A stretch of DNA of 7,604 bases, from NCBI GenBank assembly GCA_018062165.1, contig JAGOSU010000032.1:1-7604 (forward strand), written 5' to 3'. A program made the translations under genes and the position numbers. This DNA comes from Minisyncoccota bacterium. Its GTDB lineage: Bacteria; Patescibacteriota; Minisyncoccia; Phycocordibacterales; Phycocordibacteraceae. Below are positions 6,651 to 7,604 of the stretch, one piece after another. The stretch's first letter is position 1. Each line of letters opens with the position of its first letter. The notes under the pieces are model-generated. The model made no database searches and had not been told where the DNA came from. It saw only the letters and a program-made list of their open reading frames with translations.

Positions 6651-7079
6651 TTATGTTTTGAAGTAGCTTATCAGGAACATGCCACCGATGGTAAGCAGTA
6701 TGCCCAGCCCCTGCATAAGATTGACCTTTTCATGCCAGAACAAGAGACCGAACGCGAGTGCGTAGACAATGAGGAGCGGATAGAACGTTGAGGAGAACAG
6801 CGACTGCGGGGCACCAAGTCCGTATGCCTTGATAATGGCGGCATTGCCTACGGAAACGAGAACACCGATAGCAAGCGCAATCGGAAGATACTTGGCGCCA
6901 AGCGAGAGTGATTTCTCTGGAGACGTTGCAAGGAAGAGTACAAACATAACTACCGCTCCGATAAGAGAGACGTACATGTTCACCAGAAAGGGCGAGACGT
7001 TGCTTGGAAGGAACTTCGAAAGGGACTGATAGGCGACAAAGAAGAGTGGGGCGACGATAGCAATTAGTTGCCAGCTCAT
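6651..7079 (-). CDS. EamA/DMT-superfamily small membrane transporter
   Basis: This 142-residue protein has five predicted membrane segments at about residues 4-21, 31-51, 65-86, 94-115 and 121-140. The last part, FGLLFWHEKVNLMQGLGILLTIGGMFLI (in pieces 110-117 and 120-137), is typical of one EamA repeat: a membrane helix, a conserved glutamate (E117), then a glycine-rich final helix. Most DMT/EamA carriers have two such repeats (about 300 residues), so this half-size protein probably works as a dimer, as small EmrE-like carriers do. The substrate is unknown. It lies between pyrC and pyrD: its ATG overlaps the pyrC TGA as ATGA, and its TAA stop precedes pyrD by one base. No Shine-Dalgarno is visible, so translation probably depends on pyrC. 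The context suggests, but does not prove, movement of a pyrimidine intermediate, nucleobase or related metabolite. It appears intact, not a truncated pseudogene. Confidence 0.85.
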   Translation of the reverse strand: MSWQLIAIVAPLFFVAYQSLSKFLPSNVSPFLVNMYVSLIGAVVMFVLFLATSPEKSLSLGAKYLPIALAIGVLVSVGNAAIIKAYGLGAPQSLFSSTFYPLLIVYALAFGLLFWHEKVNLMQGLGILLTIGGMFLISYFKT

Positions 7080-7604
7080 AGGATGGTGCCGTTCTCAACA
7101 ATAGTCTTCCCACGAATGACTACTGTCTTCACCACTCCCGGAAGCTCCATGCCTTCAAACGGCGAGGAGTTCGCTTTGCTCTCGTACCCACCTACCCCAA
7201 CGACCCACGTAGCATCCGTATCTACCTCGATATAGGTATCTGCTTGCTCTGGAATGTTGAACACCTTTTTCGCAGCGGAATACATAACTTCGACAAGACG
7301 CTCCTCCGCAATCTTCCCTTCCTGCACCGCCTTCCACATAAGTGAAAGCGAGGTCTCAAGTCCGGTCACACCAAACGCTGGTTCTGATTTCTCCTTCTCC
7401 TCGCGCGTGTGTGGAGCGTGGTCAGTCTCAACCATGTCGATGGTCCCATCAACAAGTCCCGCCCACAGCGCAGCCTGGTCTTCGGGAGTTCCAAGCGGTG
7501 GCTTCATGATAGCGAGGCCCTTAAGGCGCTCACGTGCTTCTCCCGTCATATAGAGGTGATGCGGGCACACTCCTGCAGAGATGGAGAGTCCTTCAGACTT
7601 GGCT
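7076..7604 (-). CDS. pyrC: dihydroorotase, C-terminal part (5' end outside window)
   Basis: PyrC cyclises N-carbamoyl-aspartate to dihydroorotate in the amidohydrolase fold. The last 175 residues are visible; the frame is open to the window edge, and the GTG at 7570 that could look like a start is an internal valine of the conserved SAGVCPHHL block. Counting from the first complete codon (7603), motifs are CPHH at 13-16, KPPLG at 34-38 and the catalytic aspartate in TDHAPHT at 60-66, followed by GVTGLETSL and a C-terminal strand segment ending NGTIL. The KPPLG..EDQAALW block, the DTYIEVD segment and the SKANSSPFEG tail look closer to the dihydroorotase domain of animal CAD than to the usual bacterial NPPLR form; this is a judgement from memory. 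The metal-binding HxH and the carbamylated lysine lie upstream, out of view. The TGA stop overlaps the transporter start by four bases. Confidence 0.95.
   Translation of the reverse strand, partial: AKSEGLSISAGVCPHHLYMTGEARERLKGLAIMKPPLGTPEDQAALWAGLVDGTIDMVETDHAPHTREEKEKSEPAFGVTGLETSLSLMWKAVQEGKIAEERLVEVMYSAAKKVFNIPEQADTYIEVDTDATWVVGVGGYESKANSSPFEGMELPGVVKTVVIRGKTIVENGTIL

Noticed and set aside
7076..7570. GTG at 7570 as the pyrC start
   Set aside because: The frame stays open upstream to the window edge, reading AKSEGLSISAGV, which is normal dihydroorotase sequence before CPHH. The protein would also lack its metal-binding N-terminal half.
47..7604. Alternative genetic code (UGA as glycine)
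   Set aside because: TGA ends pyrC and pyrE exactly at the expected C-termini and in ATGA overlaps, and no in-frame TGA interrupts any conserved protein.

Overview
The window is a tightly packed bacterial segment in which every supportable gene lies on the minus strand, so transcription runs from high to low coordinates. Reading in that direction, there is a pyrimidine (UMP) biosynthesis operon from about 7604 to 3247, then a small membrane protein, then a hairpin and promoter-like gap, then a large TraD/VirB4-like motor ATPase. No tRNA, rRNA, CRISPR array, insertion sequence or long repeat was seen, and no stretch over 70 bases lacks a gene.

Organism: the 915-residue ATPase has the architecture of a 'type IV secretion system DNA-binding domain' family that is widespread in Patescibacteria (Candidate Phyla Radiation, CPR). 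That, the 4-TM holin-like protein, the near absence of intergenic DNA and the mid-range GC all suggest a CPR bacterium, perhaps a parcubacterial lineage such as Kaiserbacteria. This is an inference from recalled family resemblance, not a search. TGA, TAA and TAG are all used as stops, which argues against the UGA-glycine code of Gracilibacteria and Absconditabacteria.

Pyrimidine operon, 5' to 3' on the minus strand: pyrC (dihydroorotase, 5' part outside the window), an EamA-type 5-TM transporter, pyrD (dihydroorotate dehydrogenase), pyrE (orotate phosphoribosyltransferase), pyrF (OMP decarboxylase) and pyrB (aspartate carbamoyltransferase). Together they cover carbamoyl phosphate + aspartate through to UMP. 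Carbamoyl phosphate synthase, PyrI and PyrK are not in view. Every junction is either a 4-base ATGA overlap (pyrC/eamA, pyrE/pyrF) or the heptamer TAATATG, with one base between stop and start (eamA/pyrD, pyrD/pyrE, pyrF/pyrB). This implies one polycistronic mRNA with coupled translation. The transporter sits inside this coupled chain and is the least expected member.

Downstream, a 55-base gap leads to a PF04020-type holin-like membrane protein. After its stop comes a perfect 11-bp GC-rich hairpin, a possible terminator for the operon. It is followed at once by a TATACT box just upstream of the ATPase start, an arrangement that could give a leaderless ATPase mRNA. No undescribed system stands out clearly. 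The best leads are the operon-embedded transporter, the CAD-like dihydroorotase, the DHOD with a class 1-type cysteine but no PyrK nearby, and the ATPase lacking membrane segments.
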